From positions 1 through 53,395 of the forward strand of contig CANDFO010000008.1 of assembly GCA_947384055.1 (NCBI GenBank): DNA of 53,395 nucleotides, given 5' to 3'. A model generated the notes under the pieces. The model saw only the letters and a list, made by a program, of their open reading frames with translations. It was not told the DNA's origin and searched no databases. How positions within the stretch are numbered: position 1 is the stretch's first letter; the number at the start of each line of letters is the position of its first letter. This DNA comes from an uncultured Flavonifractor sp. GTDB taxonomy: Bacteria > Bacillota > Clostridia > Oscillospirales > Oscillospiraceae. Made by a program: the position numbers and the translations under genes. Shown in pieces: positions 8,817 to 16,968 of this stretch.

Positions 8817-9340
8817 TCCTTATCCCCTCCCATTCTTTTTCCAAAGGGAAGCCGGGCGGCCTCTTCCAGAGACAGCATCAGGAAATCATAGGACATGGCG
8901 GCGGCCCGGCGGACGATTTTCACGCAGTTTTCCTTTCGGGCCGGGCTGTCCCAGCCGCCCACCTCGCCGCACAGCTCCAGACAGGTCAAACAGCCGTTCT
9001 CTGCTTCAAACCGGTGCACCATATTGTTATACCGGCGGCACAGCGTCTGCATCTGTTCCCGGCGCTCCTCCGGGGATGGGGCTTCCCACGGATCTCTGCG
9101 GCCATAAACCATGCTGTTCACAAGGAGCGCGCTGGAAAGAGCGCCACAGGTATTTCCGGTCAGCCCGATTCCTCCGCCGAAAGCAATGCAGGCGGCCCTT
9201 GTCTCCGGAGGGACGTCCAGCAGTCCTGCCCGGATAAAGGCATCATAGACGCACTCTCCACAGTTGAGCCCGCTGCACAGCCCCTCCTCCGCCATATCCA
9301 TCACCTGCTCTTTTGTAACGGCGGTCCCCTTCATTTCCAT
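8813..9340 (-). CDS. C_GCAxxG_C_C family cysteine-rich redox protein
   Basis: Small cysteine-rich protein of 175 residues. Cysteines are at about 22, 27, 30, 51, 65, 101, 117, 120, 124 and 139, and the family signature is GNTCGALSSALLV (TCGA at 64-67). The family is thought to be redox- or metal-linked, but its biochemical role is not settled. Translational coupling to the downstream CoA-disulfide reductase (ATGA overlap) suggests they work together in thiol or persulfide chemistry. No signal peptide. Confidence 0.8.
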   Translation of the reverse strand: MEMKGTAVTKEQVMDMAEEGLCSGLNCGECVYDAFIRAGLLDVPPETRAACIAFGGGIGLTGNTCGALSSALLVNSMVYGRRDPWEAPSPEERREQMQTLCRRYNNMVHRFEAENGCLTCLELCGEVGGWDSPARKENCVKIVRRAAAMSYDFLMLSLEEAARLPFGKRMGGDKE

Positions 9341-9425
9341 AAAATCGTTCCTTTCTCAGTGTCTGCGCCAGGCCTCGCTGCAGGCAGGAGGCGCCGGCCA
9401 GGCTCTTTCTCTGGCGCCAATGCGG

Positions 9426-10757
9426 TCAGCACACCCCCACAGCGGCCAGGATCACGCCGACAATGACAGCGATAGTGGGCAGTACGCAGGTGATCATGCC
9501 CATATGCTTATAGGCGTTTTTCATTGTGACGCCAATGACCATGCACAAAGTCAGGTTGGGGCCGGAATGGGGCAGAGAATCCAGCGTGCCGGACGCGATG
9601 GCGCACAGGCGGTGCATAACTTCCGGATTGATGCCCTTGGCCAGGAATTCCGCGCCCAGCATCTCCAGGAACAGCGTCAGGCCGCCGGTGGAACTGGTGG
9701 TAACGCCGGCCAGAATACCCGTCGCCAGCACAGCGGAAATGATGGGGGCAAAGGGAAGATTCAGTGCGAAGTTGGTAATCGCGCCGAAGGCAGGGGTCAT
9801 TTTCACGACACCGCCGAACCCGATGATGGCCGAGGTATTGATAATTGCGCCGATGCTGTTGGTGCAGCCCTTGTTCAGGCACGCAAAGACGCTTTCAATC
9901 CGTTTGTGCGCCACAAGCCAGATGTAAACGATGGACGCCGCCATACCAAGGCAAACCGCATACGTAGCGTTCAGGCCCAGCTTGGTTCCTATCACATTGA
10001 ACGCAAAAATGATGATGACCGGGAGGACGGAGAGGACAAAATTGGGGGCGTTATTCCGGGTTTCCTCTGTGATATCCTGAATATACTCATTTTCTCCGGC
10101 CTCAAAGCCTTCGCCCTTTTCCCGGTACTTCTTCTCTTCCCGCAGAAGATAGAGCGTGCCCAGCACAAACATCAGCACTGCCAGAATGGTTCCCAGAACA
10201 GGTGCGGCCCAAATAGTAGTTCCCAAATACTGCGTGGCCACCACGTTGATGGTGGTGGGGGAGCCGGGCAGCGCAGTCATGACGAACGTGCCGGCGCCCA
10301 GGCAGATACAGCCGGGCAGCAGGTTCTTGGTGATGTTTGCGCGCTTGAACACGACGGCGGCAATGGGGTAGACCGCAAATACAATTACAAACATGGACAC
10401 GCCGCCGTAGGCCAGAATCATGGTGGAGACCACGACGATCAGGACAGCGTGCTTGGTACCGAACAGGTCGCTGAGCTTCAGGGCGATGGAAAAGGCAAAC
10501 CCGCTTTTGGACAGGAATTCACCCAGCACAGCGCCGATTGCGAACATCAGGATGAAATTTTGCATAAACCCCATCATAGAGGCGGTAAAGCTGCCGTTGG
10601 GTCCCCCCACGTAAGTGGTCCACACGTCCAAACCGCTGGTAAAAATCAGGATGAGGCAGGAAATGACCGCGACCATAAGCGAGTGCATTCCCTTGTAAAT
10701 CAGCAGAATCAGCACAGCAATTGCAGCAAATAAGCCGAGAAGACTGATAACAGACAT
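9426..10757 (-). CDS. GntP-family permease
   Basis: Integral membrane transporter of 443 residues with about twelve hydrophobic segments and the GntP signatures ALPGSPTTINVVATQYLGT and SGTLDSLPHSGPNL. GntP proteins are proton-coupled symporters for gluconate and other small hydroxy acids, including 3-hydroxybutyrate-like compounds. In this operon, next to a 3-hydroxyacid dehydrogenase and BKACE, it is a likely importer for the hydroxy acid substrate (inference). Start ATG preceded by GAGGAAAAG. Confidence 0.87.
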   Translation of the reverse strand: MSVISLLGLFAAIAVLILLIYKGMHSLMVAVISCLILIFTSGLDVWTTYVGGPNGSFTASMMGFMQNFILMFAIGAVLGEFLSKSGFAFSIALKLSDLFGTKHAVLIVVVSTMILAYGGVSMFVIVFAVYPIAAVVFKRANITKNLLPGCICLGAGTFVMTALPGSPTTINVVATQYLGTTIWAAPVLGTILAVLMFVLGTLYLLREEKKYREKGEGFEAGENEYIQDITEETRNNAPNFVLSVLPVIIIFAFNVIGTKLGLNATYAVCLGMAASIVYIWLVAHKRIESVFACLNKGCTNSIGAIINTSAIIGFGGVVKMTPAFGAITNFALNLPFAPIISAVLATGILAGVTTSSTGGLTLFLEMLGAEFLAKGINPEVMHRLCAIASGTLDSLPHSGPNLTLCMVIGVTMKNAYKHMGMITCVLPTIAVIVGVILAAVGVC

Positions 10758-10828
10758 TCACTTTTCCTCTTTTCTATTTCAAATAGTGACACATTTTCTT
10801 GTCCGGATGACCCATTTCAGTTCAGCGC

Positions 10829-11857
10829 TCACCCAAATATGATTCTTCCCGCATTCTCTCTTTCATAGGGGAGCTCTCCGGCGGAAATACGCCGGATCAA
10901 CGCTGTGATCTGGTCATTCACGGGTGTTTTCACTCCGTGTTCTCTGGCCAGGCGGGAAACCGCTCCATTGATGTAGTCGATCTCACAGGGCAGTCCCCGG
11001 CGGATATCCTGACACATGGACGCCAAGGATGTACCCGATGGACCCAGATAGCCTTCCGCCATCTGCATCTCCAGCTTCAGGTCCGGCTCTCCCTCAAAGG
11101 TGAACAGCGTCTCGAAGCTGTAGAAGCGCCCTTCCGCATGGAATGGTTCCACTTTAACACCGCAGGCGTGAGCCGTTCTCATGCACTCCCGTCCCACATA
11201 GCAAGCAATCCTCATCAGCTCCGGGTCTACAATAATCTGCCCAAAGGTATAGCCGGTAATTGTACCCACCCCGCTGTAGGCCGCATTGACCAGCAGCTTG
11301 CTCCAGCGCAGGCCCATCAGATTGTCCGAAACCTGGACATGCTGGATGCTTCCCAGAATCTCGGCCGCCTCGTCCAGCTCTGAAGTGTGCGCACCGCTGA
11401 GAGAACCCAGGGTGCAGCTCATAAACGCAACCTCGGAAGTCAGCTGGGTGCAGCCAGGGCCTTGAAAAATACCGCCCCATCCCCAAGGCGCGCCCAGAAT
11501 CCGCTCCCTGGGGAACCACTTTTCAACCTCCATCTCCGGAAGCCCGTTTTGACAGCAGATGACAACCGTTTTGTCATGGCTGTGGGCCAGCATCTGCGGT
11601 ACGGCCACGTGGTTGCATGTCTGCTTCGCCATATAGAGAAACAGATCAAAATTGCCTTCCATGCTTTCGGCGCAGCAGGCCTTGACCGGTATGGTCACAT
11701 CAATCGGGCCGATAATATGGGCCCCGGTGCTGTTCAGGGCGTCTACATGGGCCTGGTTAGCGTCCACCAGGGTAACATCATAACCTTTTTGGGTCAAAAA
11801 AGCGCCGGCAGCAGTGCCCAGGGACCCCGCTCCCATGACAGCAATTCTCTTAAACAT
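10829..11857 (-). CDS. Ketopantoate reductase (PanE/ApbA) family oxidoreductase, copy A
   Basis: NAD(P)-dependent dehydrogenase of the 2-dehydropantoate reductase fold, about 342 residues. Rossmann motif IAVMGAGSLGTAAGAFL at the N-terminus; catalytic lysine region WSKLLVNAAYSG; C-terminal catalytic glutamate in DIRRGLPCEIDYINGAV. I chose the second ATG (MFKRIAV, 11857) because GGAGG stands seven bases before it but only one base before the first ATG (11863). It is a close paralogue of the next gene upstream. Presence of two copies in a catabolic operon argues against a pantothenate role; oxidation or reduction of a 2-hydroxy/2-keto acid intermediate is more likely (inference). Confidence 0.83.
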   Translation of the reverse strand: MFKRIAVMGAGSLGTAAGAFLTQKGYDVTLVDANQAHVDALNSTGAHIIGPIDVTIPVKACCAESMEGNFDLFLYMAKQTCNHVAVPQMLAHSHDKTVVICCQNGLPEMEVEKWFPRERILGAPWGWGGIFQGPGCTQLTSEVAFMSCTLGSLSGAHTSELDEAAEILGSIQHVQVSDNLMGLRWSKLLVNAAYSGVGTITGYTFGQIIVDPELMRIACYVGRECMRTAHACGVKVEPFHAEGRFYSFETLFTFEGEPDLKLEMQMAEGYLGPSGTSLASMCQDIRRGLPCEIDYINGAVSRLAREHGVKTPVNDQITALIRRISAGELPYERENAGRIIFG

Positions 11858-11992
11858 AGGCATTCCTCCCCTCTGTGTGTTTCGCGCGTAATCTATGGAA
11901 ATGCGTGCACCGCAACGCTGCCGGATGCCGCTGCAGACGGCACCACAACCCCACCGCCGCGGCCGGCGGGCGGCACGGCGCGGCTCCGGTCC

Positions 11993-13024
11993 TCAATCGA
12001 CCCGGAGAAGCTCCGCGTTTTCCCTCTGATAGGGCAGTTCGCCAGCCTGGATCTTCCGAATGAGCTGTACCAGCTGGCCGTTGATAGGCGTGGGCACCCC
12101 CGCCAGGGAGCCCTGACTGCATACCGCGCCATTGATAGCGTCTATCTCACAGGGGATGTTCCGTTTGATATCCTGGAGCATGGAGGCGATAACCCCGCCT
12201 CCGGCCGGCCCCACATACCCTTTGGCATCCTCCATGGCCTGAACCACATCCGGCTCCCCGGAAAACGCAAACATGACTTCAAAATTATAGGCCCGCTCAC
12301 CGCAGTGGTAGCGCTCCACGTCAATGCCGCGCCCCTTGGCCACCCGCAGGCTCTCCCTGGCGATGAAGCAGATCAGCCGGATGAGCGCCGGGTCCGCAAT
12401 GATTTGACCCAGGGTAAGCCCGGTTATGGTGGAAAGTCCGCTGTAGGCAGAATTAAAAATTAGCTTGCTCCAGCGAAGCCCCGGAAGATTGGACGATATG
12501 GACACATGGAGAAAAGAGCCCAATATCTCCGCTACTTCATCCAATTCCGGAAGATGCGCCCCGGTCAGAGTTCCCACCGAGCAGGCCATGCTGTCTAAAG
12601 ACGAGGGCAGCAGCGTGCAGCCAGGTCCCTGGAAAATTCCGCCCCAGCCTGTGGGTACGCCCAGAATCCGCTCCCGGGGAAAGTATTCCGCCAGAGCCTC
12701 CTCCGGAAGTCCGTTCTGACAGGTGGCTACAATCGTCCGGCTATGGCTGTGTTCCAGCATCTGGGGAATGGCCGTGGCGTTGTGAGTCTGCTTTGCCATG
12801 TAAAGGAACAGGTCAAAATTACCTTCCATGCTTTCAGCGCAGCAGGCCTTGACCGGAATCGTCATATCCACGGAACCAATGATGTGCGCTCCGGTCCGGT
12901 TCAAGGCGTCCACATGTTCCCGACAGGCGTCCACCAGGGTGACGTCATATCCGCCGCGGGTCAAAAAAGCGCCCATCGTCGTGCCTAAAGAACCCGCCCC
13001 CATTACCGCAATGCGTTGAATCAT
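11993..13024 (-). CDS. Ketopantoate reductase (PanE/ApbA) family oxidoreductase, copy B
   Basis: Tandem paralogue of copy A, 343 residues, with the same landmarks: IAVMGAGSLGTTMGAFL, WSKLIFNSAYSGL (catalytic lysine) and DIKRNIPCEIDAINGAV (catalytic glutamate). Long blocks are shared with copy A, such as VKACCAESMEGNFDLFLYMA. The 129 bases between the copies contain no gene. Sixteen bases separate it from the upstream hydroxyacid dehydrogenase. Substrate unknown; the two copies may handle the two enantiomers or two successive intermediates. Confidence 0.83.
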   Translation of the reverse strand: MIQRIAVMGAGSLGTTMGAFLTRGGYDVTLVDACREHVDALNRTGAHIIGSVDMTIPVKACCAESMEGNFDLFLYMAKQTHNATAIPQMLEHSHSRTIVATCQNGLPEEALAEYFPRERILGVPTGWGGIFQGPGCTLLPSSLDSMACSVGTLTGAHLPELDEVAEILGSFLHVSISSNLPGLRWSKLIFNSAYSGLSTITGLTLGQIIADPALIRLICFIARESLRVAKGRGIDVERYHCGERAYNFEVMFAFSGEPDVVQAMEDAKGYVGPAGGGVIASMLQDIKRNIPCEIDAINGAVCSQGSLAGVPTPINGQLVQLIRKIQAGELPYQRENAELLRVD

Positions 13025-13039
13025 GTCTGGCCGGCCTCC

Positions 13040-13993
13040 TTACTCTGCGGGCAGGTCCCAGTGAATCATGGGCCACCAGGGTTCCGCCGTCCGGCGGCTG
13101 AGATCCTCCAGGTCCGCTCCGCGCCAATCCCGAAAGCCTTTGCCTGATCTGACCCCCAGCTCGCCTTTGTCCAGCTTTTCCTGTACGATGGGCGGGATTC
13201 CCTGCTCCTGGCTGAGGTAGGGGAACAGGTTTTTCATAGTTGCAGCGAACAGCTCCAGACCGCCGTTGTCAAAGTGCTCAAAAATGCCGATTTTGGTATA
13301 GCGCGGCATAAAGCTGTACATAGCCGCCATATCCACGTCCTCCGGCTCCGCAATGCCGCTCTGCACAATATTGACCGCTTCCCTGGCCATCGCGAACTGA
13401 AGCCGCGTTCCTAAAAATCCCGGCACCGATTTTTTCAGTACCACCGGCTTGCGGTCCAGGGACAGAAGGAATTCTTTCGCCAGGTCTGTCATACCCGGTG
13501 CGGTGTCCTGAGGCGAGGCTACAATTTCAAAGTAGGGAATTAAGTGCGGGGGGAAGAACGGATGCGTCACCAGGATACGGTCCTTATATCTCCCCATGCC
13601 ATCGGCCAGCTTTTCCGGCTGGATCGCGGAGCTGACGGACATAATCAGCCGGAGCTCCGGACAGTGCTCCTCCAGTCTGCGGTAGACCTCCTGCTTGACA
13701 GGAAGCTGCTCCACCACAGCCTCAAATACACAGTCGGCATCCGTCAGCGCGGCATAGTCAGTGGTGAATGAGAGATAGCGCCTGCATATATCTGCCTGGG
13801 CCTGGGTCATAACCTGGTTTTCCACCATGGCCTTATAAAAGTTGTCGAACTTTTTGCGGCTCTCTGCAATCTGAATTTCGTCTACCGCCAGTAAAGTTGT
13901 CCTGTAGCCGTGTCCGGTCAGCAGGACACCCAAGCTGGTTCCGATCATACCGGTGCCAATTACGCCTACGTGGTCAATACCGTTGAGTTTCAT
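13040..13993 (-). CDS. 3-hydroxyacyl-CoA dehydrogenase family protein, carnitine dehydrogenase/lambda-crystallin branch
   Basis: NAD-dependent 3-hydroxyacid dehydrogenase of 317 residues with a GVIGTGMIGTSLG Rossmann motif, the serine region MSVSSAIQ and the catalytic-histidine motif THPFFPPHLIPYFEIV. The HPxxPPHLIP form is typical of the branch holding L-carnitine dehydrogenase, L-gulonate dehydrogenase and lambda-crystallin, which act on free hydroxy acids rather than CoA esters. AAGGAG is two bases from the first ATG (13999) but eight from the second (13993), so I chose the second. It sits 17 bases downstream of the BKACE gene, giving the classic oxidise-then-cleave pair (beta-hydroxy acid to beta-keto acid). 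Confidence 0.8.
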   Translation of the reverse strand: MKLNGIDHVGVIGTGMIGTSLGVLLTGHGYRTTLLAVDEIQIAESRKKFDNFYKAMVENQVMTQAQADICRRYLSFTTDYAALTDADCVFEAVVEQLPVKQEVYRRLEEHCPELRLIMSVSSAIQPEKLADGMGRYKDRILVTHPFFPPHLIPYFEIVASPQDTAPGMTDLAKEFLLSLDRKPVVLKKSVPGFLGTRLQFAMAREAVNIVQSGIAEPEDVDMAAMYSFMPRYTKIGIFEHFDNGGLELFAATMKNLFPYLSQEQGIPPIVQEKLDKGELGVRSGKGFRDWRGADLEDLSRRTAEPWWPMIHWDLPAE

Positions 13994-14010
13994 CGTCATC
14001 GCTCCTTCAC

Positions 14011-14886
14011 TCAGGGCTTTTTGATCTTCAGGATCTCCCTGGCCTCGTCGGGAGAGGCCACCTCCATCCCCAGCTCATGGATGATGCGCACAGCCCGTTC
14101 CACCATCTCCGCGTTGCTTTTCAGGAGACGCCCGGGGCCGTAATAGATGTTGTCCTCCATACCCACCCGGGCTCCGCCGCCTTTGAGCACGGTCATGGTC
14201 ATGCCGGGCACCTGGTTCTTTCCCCCGATAGCAATGGTGCTGAAATTTACGAACTGGTCTTTGGGCAGCTTACGGATCATGAAATCCAGATTTTCATCCG
14301 AGAAGGAAATGGCTCCCTGGCTGATCCTGTCCATACCCATGACAAAAGAGAGGGACACCGGATCTTCCAGCACACCTGCAGGCTGCAAAATCCCAAAAAC
14401 ATCCTCAATGGAAGTGGGGTCAAAGCATTCCAGTTCCGGCTTGATTCCCATGTCCTTCATCATTCCGGCGTATTTCAGCAGGAAATCCCGATACCACTCA
14501 TGGACAAAGGTGCGCCCGTTCCAGGTGGTGGAAATCAAAGAGCAGTCCAGGGAGCACATGTCCGGTTTGACCAGGTCTTTGTCAAAAAGCAGCGCCATGC
14601 CATCCTCGGCCAGCGCTCCCGCTTTATTGGCGGGAGAGGTGGAATACTGCGTGATGATGCTGCACCTGGAGCGGATGCGGGAACCAATTTCATTGAATAC
14701 AGCCGGGTCGTTGGTGGATACGCCCTCTTTGTCCCGGGCGTGAATGTGCACGACGGCGGCGCCCGCGTTATAGCACTCATAGGCGGAATCCGCTATCTCC
14801 TGGGGGGTAAGGGGAATATTAGGATTTGCCTCTTTTCCCTGAAACGCCCCAGTTTGGGCCACGGTGATAATGACTTTCCTTGCCAA
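14011..14886 (-). CDS. Beta-keto acid cleavage enzyme (BKACE, DUF849 / Kce-like)
   Basis: TIM-barrel Zn enzyme of 291 residues. The family condenses a beta-keto acid with acetyl-CoA and cleaves it to acetoacetate plus the shortened acyl-CoA. Metal ligands are visible in VVHIHARD (H47, H49) and in RVGMEDN (E244). The start is taken as TTG at 14886 (MARKVIITVAQTG) because GAGGAG lies eight bases upstream; the longer GTG start at 14895 would overlap that site. Kce of lysine fermentation belongs to the same family, but this gene sits in a separate sigma-54-driven operon and has an unusual active-site stretch (SLDCSLISTTWNG), so I do not call it Kce. It is the first gene of the minus-strand operon. 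Confidence 0.88.
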   Translation of the reverse strand: MARKVIITVAQTGAFQGKEANPNIPLTPQEIADSAYECYNAGAAVVHIHARDKEGVSTNDPAVFNEIGSRIRSRCSIITQYSTSPANKAGALAEDGMALLFDKDLVKPDMCSLDCSLISTTWNGRTFVHEWYRDFLLKYAGMMKDMGIKPELECFDPTSIEDVFGILQPAGVLEDPVSLSFVMGMDRISQGAISFSDENLDFMIRKLPKDQFVNFSTIAIGGKNQVPGMTMTVLKGGGARVGMEDNIYYGPGRLLKSNAEMVERAVRIIHELGMEVASPDEAREILKIKKP

Positions 14887-14957
14887 GTAACTCACTCCTC
14901 TGTTGCGATAAAAATAATGCGCCAGCCGGACCTCTCACGGCCTACATGTCTTCACTT

Positions 14958-14977
14958 GAGCAAGGACGGTGCCAAAA
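14958..14977 (-). promoter_or_regulatory. Sigma-54 promoter of the BKACE operon
   Basis: On the minus strand the sequence reads TTTTGGCACCGTCCTTGCTC, a full match to the -24/-12 consensus TGGCAC-N5-TTGCT, with ten bases between the GG and GC doublets. It lies about 70 bases upstream of the BKACE start. A sigma-54 activator is encoded at 18382-19815. Confidence 0.88.
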
Positions 14978-15083
14978 CCGGCGTTTTTCACAGCAGAGCG
15001 CCCGAAAAACCAGGCGCGGACAGTGAAAAAAGATTTCTCTGCCCGCTTCCCTCTGCCTGGTCTCCATTCTTTTCGTTTTATAA

Positions 15084-15201
15084 ATGGGCATCAATGCCTA
15101 TTATCGCCTTAAAAATGGGCATTATCGCAAGTTGCTTGTTTTTCAGCGGCTTTCCGCCGGTTTCTTCCCCCTCCTTCGGTCGGAAATAGGCAATGATGCG
15201 C
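15084..15201. promoter_or_regulatory. Upstream activator sites between the divergent sigma-54 promoters
   Basis: A near-perfect dyad, ATGGGCAT-CA-ATGCCTAT, is at 15084-15101. Related sequences follow: ATGGGCATTATCGC at 15115-15128 and ATAGGCAATGATGCGC at 15186-15201. They lie some 80-195 bases upstream of the plus-strand sigma-54 promoter and 110-230 from the minus-strand one, the usual distance for enhancer sites. Binding by the neighbouring PAS-AAA-Fis activator is an inference. The remaining parts of 14887-15399 hold no gene. Confidence 0.65.
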
Positions 15202-15277
15202 AGTTTCCTTTGCCTGAATCAAACCGCCGTCCCCCTGCCCCGCCCGGAAACCGGGGCCGCGGCTCCGCCATAAAAAT

Positions 15278-15296
15278 TTGGTATCAATCTTGCAGG
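15278..15296 (+). promoter_or_regulatory. Sigma-54 promoter of the CoA-transferase operon
   Basis: TTGGTATCAATCTTGCAGG: the invariant GG (15280-15281) and GC (15292-15293) doublets are ten bases apart, as required for sigma-54. It stands about 105 bases before the CoA-transferase start. The -24 box (TTGGTAT) is weaker than that of the divergent promoter. Confidence 0.8.
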
Positions 15297-15399
15297 TTTT
15301 TTAAGCGGCGCATTTCAAAGGGAATTCGGTCAGTGCCCTTTAGAACCAGACTGCGCTTCTTGGCTGACAACATTTCAACAAGAAGGAGAGATACCCAAT

Positions 15400-16968
15400 A
15401 TGGTACGTTTCATTACTGCACCGGAAGCCGCCGCCCTGCTGCGCAGCGGAATGACAGTGGGCGTCGGCGGCTTTGGCGCTTATGCCTGCCCGGACGATCT
15501 TCTTACCGCCCTGGCCCAACGGTTTCATGAGACCGGAGAGCCCCGCGGCCTTACCCTGGTTACAGGGATTACGCCGGGCCCCGGCCGGAAAAGCGGTCAG
15601 GGTCTGGCCCTGCTCAAGGAGCCCGGCCTGATTGACACAATGATAGCCGGTCATCTGGCCAACGCCCCGGAGATCGCCGCCATGGTGGGCTCTGATGAAA
15701 TCGCGGGCTATGTGCTCCCTCTGGGGGTGGTCATGCACCTGTTTCGTGCCATTGCGGGGAAAAAACCGGGGGTTTTGACCCATGTAGGTCTGGGAACCTA
15801 TGCCGACCCCCGGCAGGAGGGCTGCCGGGCCAACCGGCGGGCCAGAATGCAGGGACGGGAAATCGTATCCCTGGTCCGGAACGGAGAACGGGAGGCTCTT
15901 CTTTATCACGCCTTCCCGCTGGACGCCTGCCTGATCCGCGCGACCTATGCCGATGAGGACGGCAGCCTCTCTCTGGCGCACGAGGCGCTGACCGACGCCC
16001 AATTGGAAATGGCCGCGGCGGTCCACAACCAAGGCGGAATTGTCATTGTACAGGTGGAAGAAATCGTCCAGCGGGGGAGTCTGCCCCCCAGGAGTGTGCG
16101 GGTTCACCATTCTCTGGTGGACTATGTGGTTAAGGCCGCATCCCCGCAGCTGCATCTCCAGGGGTATGCCAGCCCGTATTACCGTCCGGATTTAACCGGG
16201 GAGGTGCGCTGCCTGGCCAGCAATGCCCCTCCCATGCCTCTGGACCTGCGAAAGGTTATCGCGCGGCGGGGAACCATGGAGCTGAAGCGGGATGTGCTCA
16301 TCAATCTGGGTATCGGCATCCCCTCCGGCGTGGCCAGCATCGCCAATGAGGAAGGGCTCGCATCCCGCACCACGCTCTCCCTGGAATCCGGACCGGTGGG
16401 CGGCGTCCCTCTGGAGGGGATGGGCTTTGCCGCCGCCATGAATCCGGAGGCTATCTATAATATCGCCGATACCTTTGACCTCTACGACGGCGGCGTATTG
16501 GATATGGCATTCCTGGGCGCGGCAGAAATTGACGAGAGCGGAAACGTAAACGTGTCCAAATTTGGGGACCGGTGCACCGGGCCCGGGGGCTTCATCAATA
16601 TTTCTCAGAACACACCCAGGGTCTATTTTCTGGGCGCGTTCACCTCCGGTGGCCTGCAGGTCCGCACCGGCGGCGGTTCACTTTCCATTCTGAAGGAGGG
16701 CTCCGGGAAAAAATTTGTCCGCCGGGTGCAGCAAATCACCTTTTCCGCCGATTATGCCCGCCGGACCGGGCAGGAGGTGCTGTACATCACAGAGCGGGCG
16801 GTATTCCGGCTGGAGGAGGACGGCCTTGTATTAATCGAAATGGCCCCCGGTGTGGAGCTGCAGCGGGATATTCTGGACCAGATGGAGTTTACGCCCCGTA
16901 TCTCCCCTGACCTGCACTGGATGGACGCCCGGCTCTTCCGCAACGAAAAAATGGGGTTGCAGCTGTGA
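15400..16968 (+). CDS. Fused alpha-beta CoA-transferase (YdiF-like, acetate/acetoacetate type)
   Basis: Family I CoA-transferase of 522 residues with both subunit-like domains in one chain: an N-terminal domain with GVGGFGAYACPDDL and a C-terminal domain with LINLGIGIPSGVA. The catalytic glutamate is E329 in LSLESGPVGGVP. It moves CoA between short-chain acids (acetate, acetoacetate, butyrate), so it can recycle the acetoacetate or acyl-CoA made by the divergently encoded BKACE. AAGGAG precedes the ATG by about 12 bases. The 3' end overlaps the permease gene by four bases (GTGA). Cytosolic. Exact acyl preference cannot be read from sequence. Confidence 0.9.
   Translation: MVRFITAPEAAALLRSGMTVGVGGFGAYACPDDLLTALAQRFHETGEPRGLTLVTGITPGPGRKSGQGLALLKEPGLIDTMIAGHLANAPEIAAMVGSDEIAGYVLPLGVVMHLFRAIAGKKPGVLTHVGLGTYADPRQEGCRANRRARMQGREIVSLVRNGEREALLYHAFPLDACLIRATYADEDGSLSLAHEALTDAQLEMAAAVHNQGGIVIVQVEEIVQRGSLPPRSVRVHHSLVDYVVKAASPQLHLQGYASPYYRPDLTGEVRCLASNAPPMPLDLRKVIARRGTMELKRDVLINLGIGIPSGVASIANEEGLASRTTLSLESGPVGGVPLEGMGFAAAMNPEAIYNIADTFDLYDGGVLDMAFLGAAEIDESGNVNVSKFGDRCTGPGGFINISQNTPRVYFLGAFTSGGLQVRTGGGSLSILKEGSGKKFVRRVQQITFSADYARRTGQEVLYITERAVFRLEEDGLVLIEMAPGVELQRDILDQMEFTPRISPDLHWMDARLFRNEKMGLQL

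Noticed and set aside
14011..14886. Calling this gene kce of the lysine pathway
   Set aside because: Same family, but it lies in a separate sigma-54 operon 10 kb from kam with a carnitine-dehydrogenase-like partner, so the specific substrate cannot be assumed.
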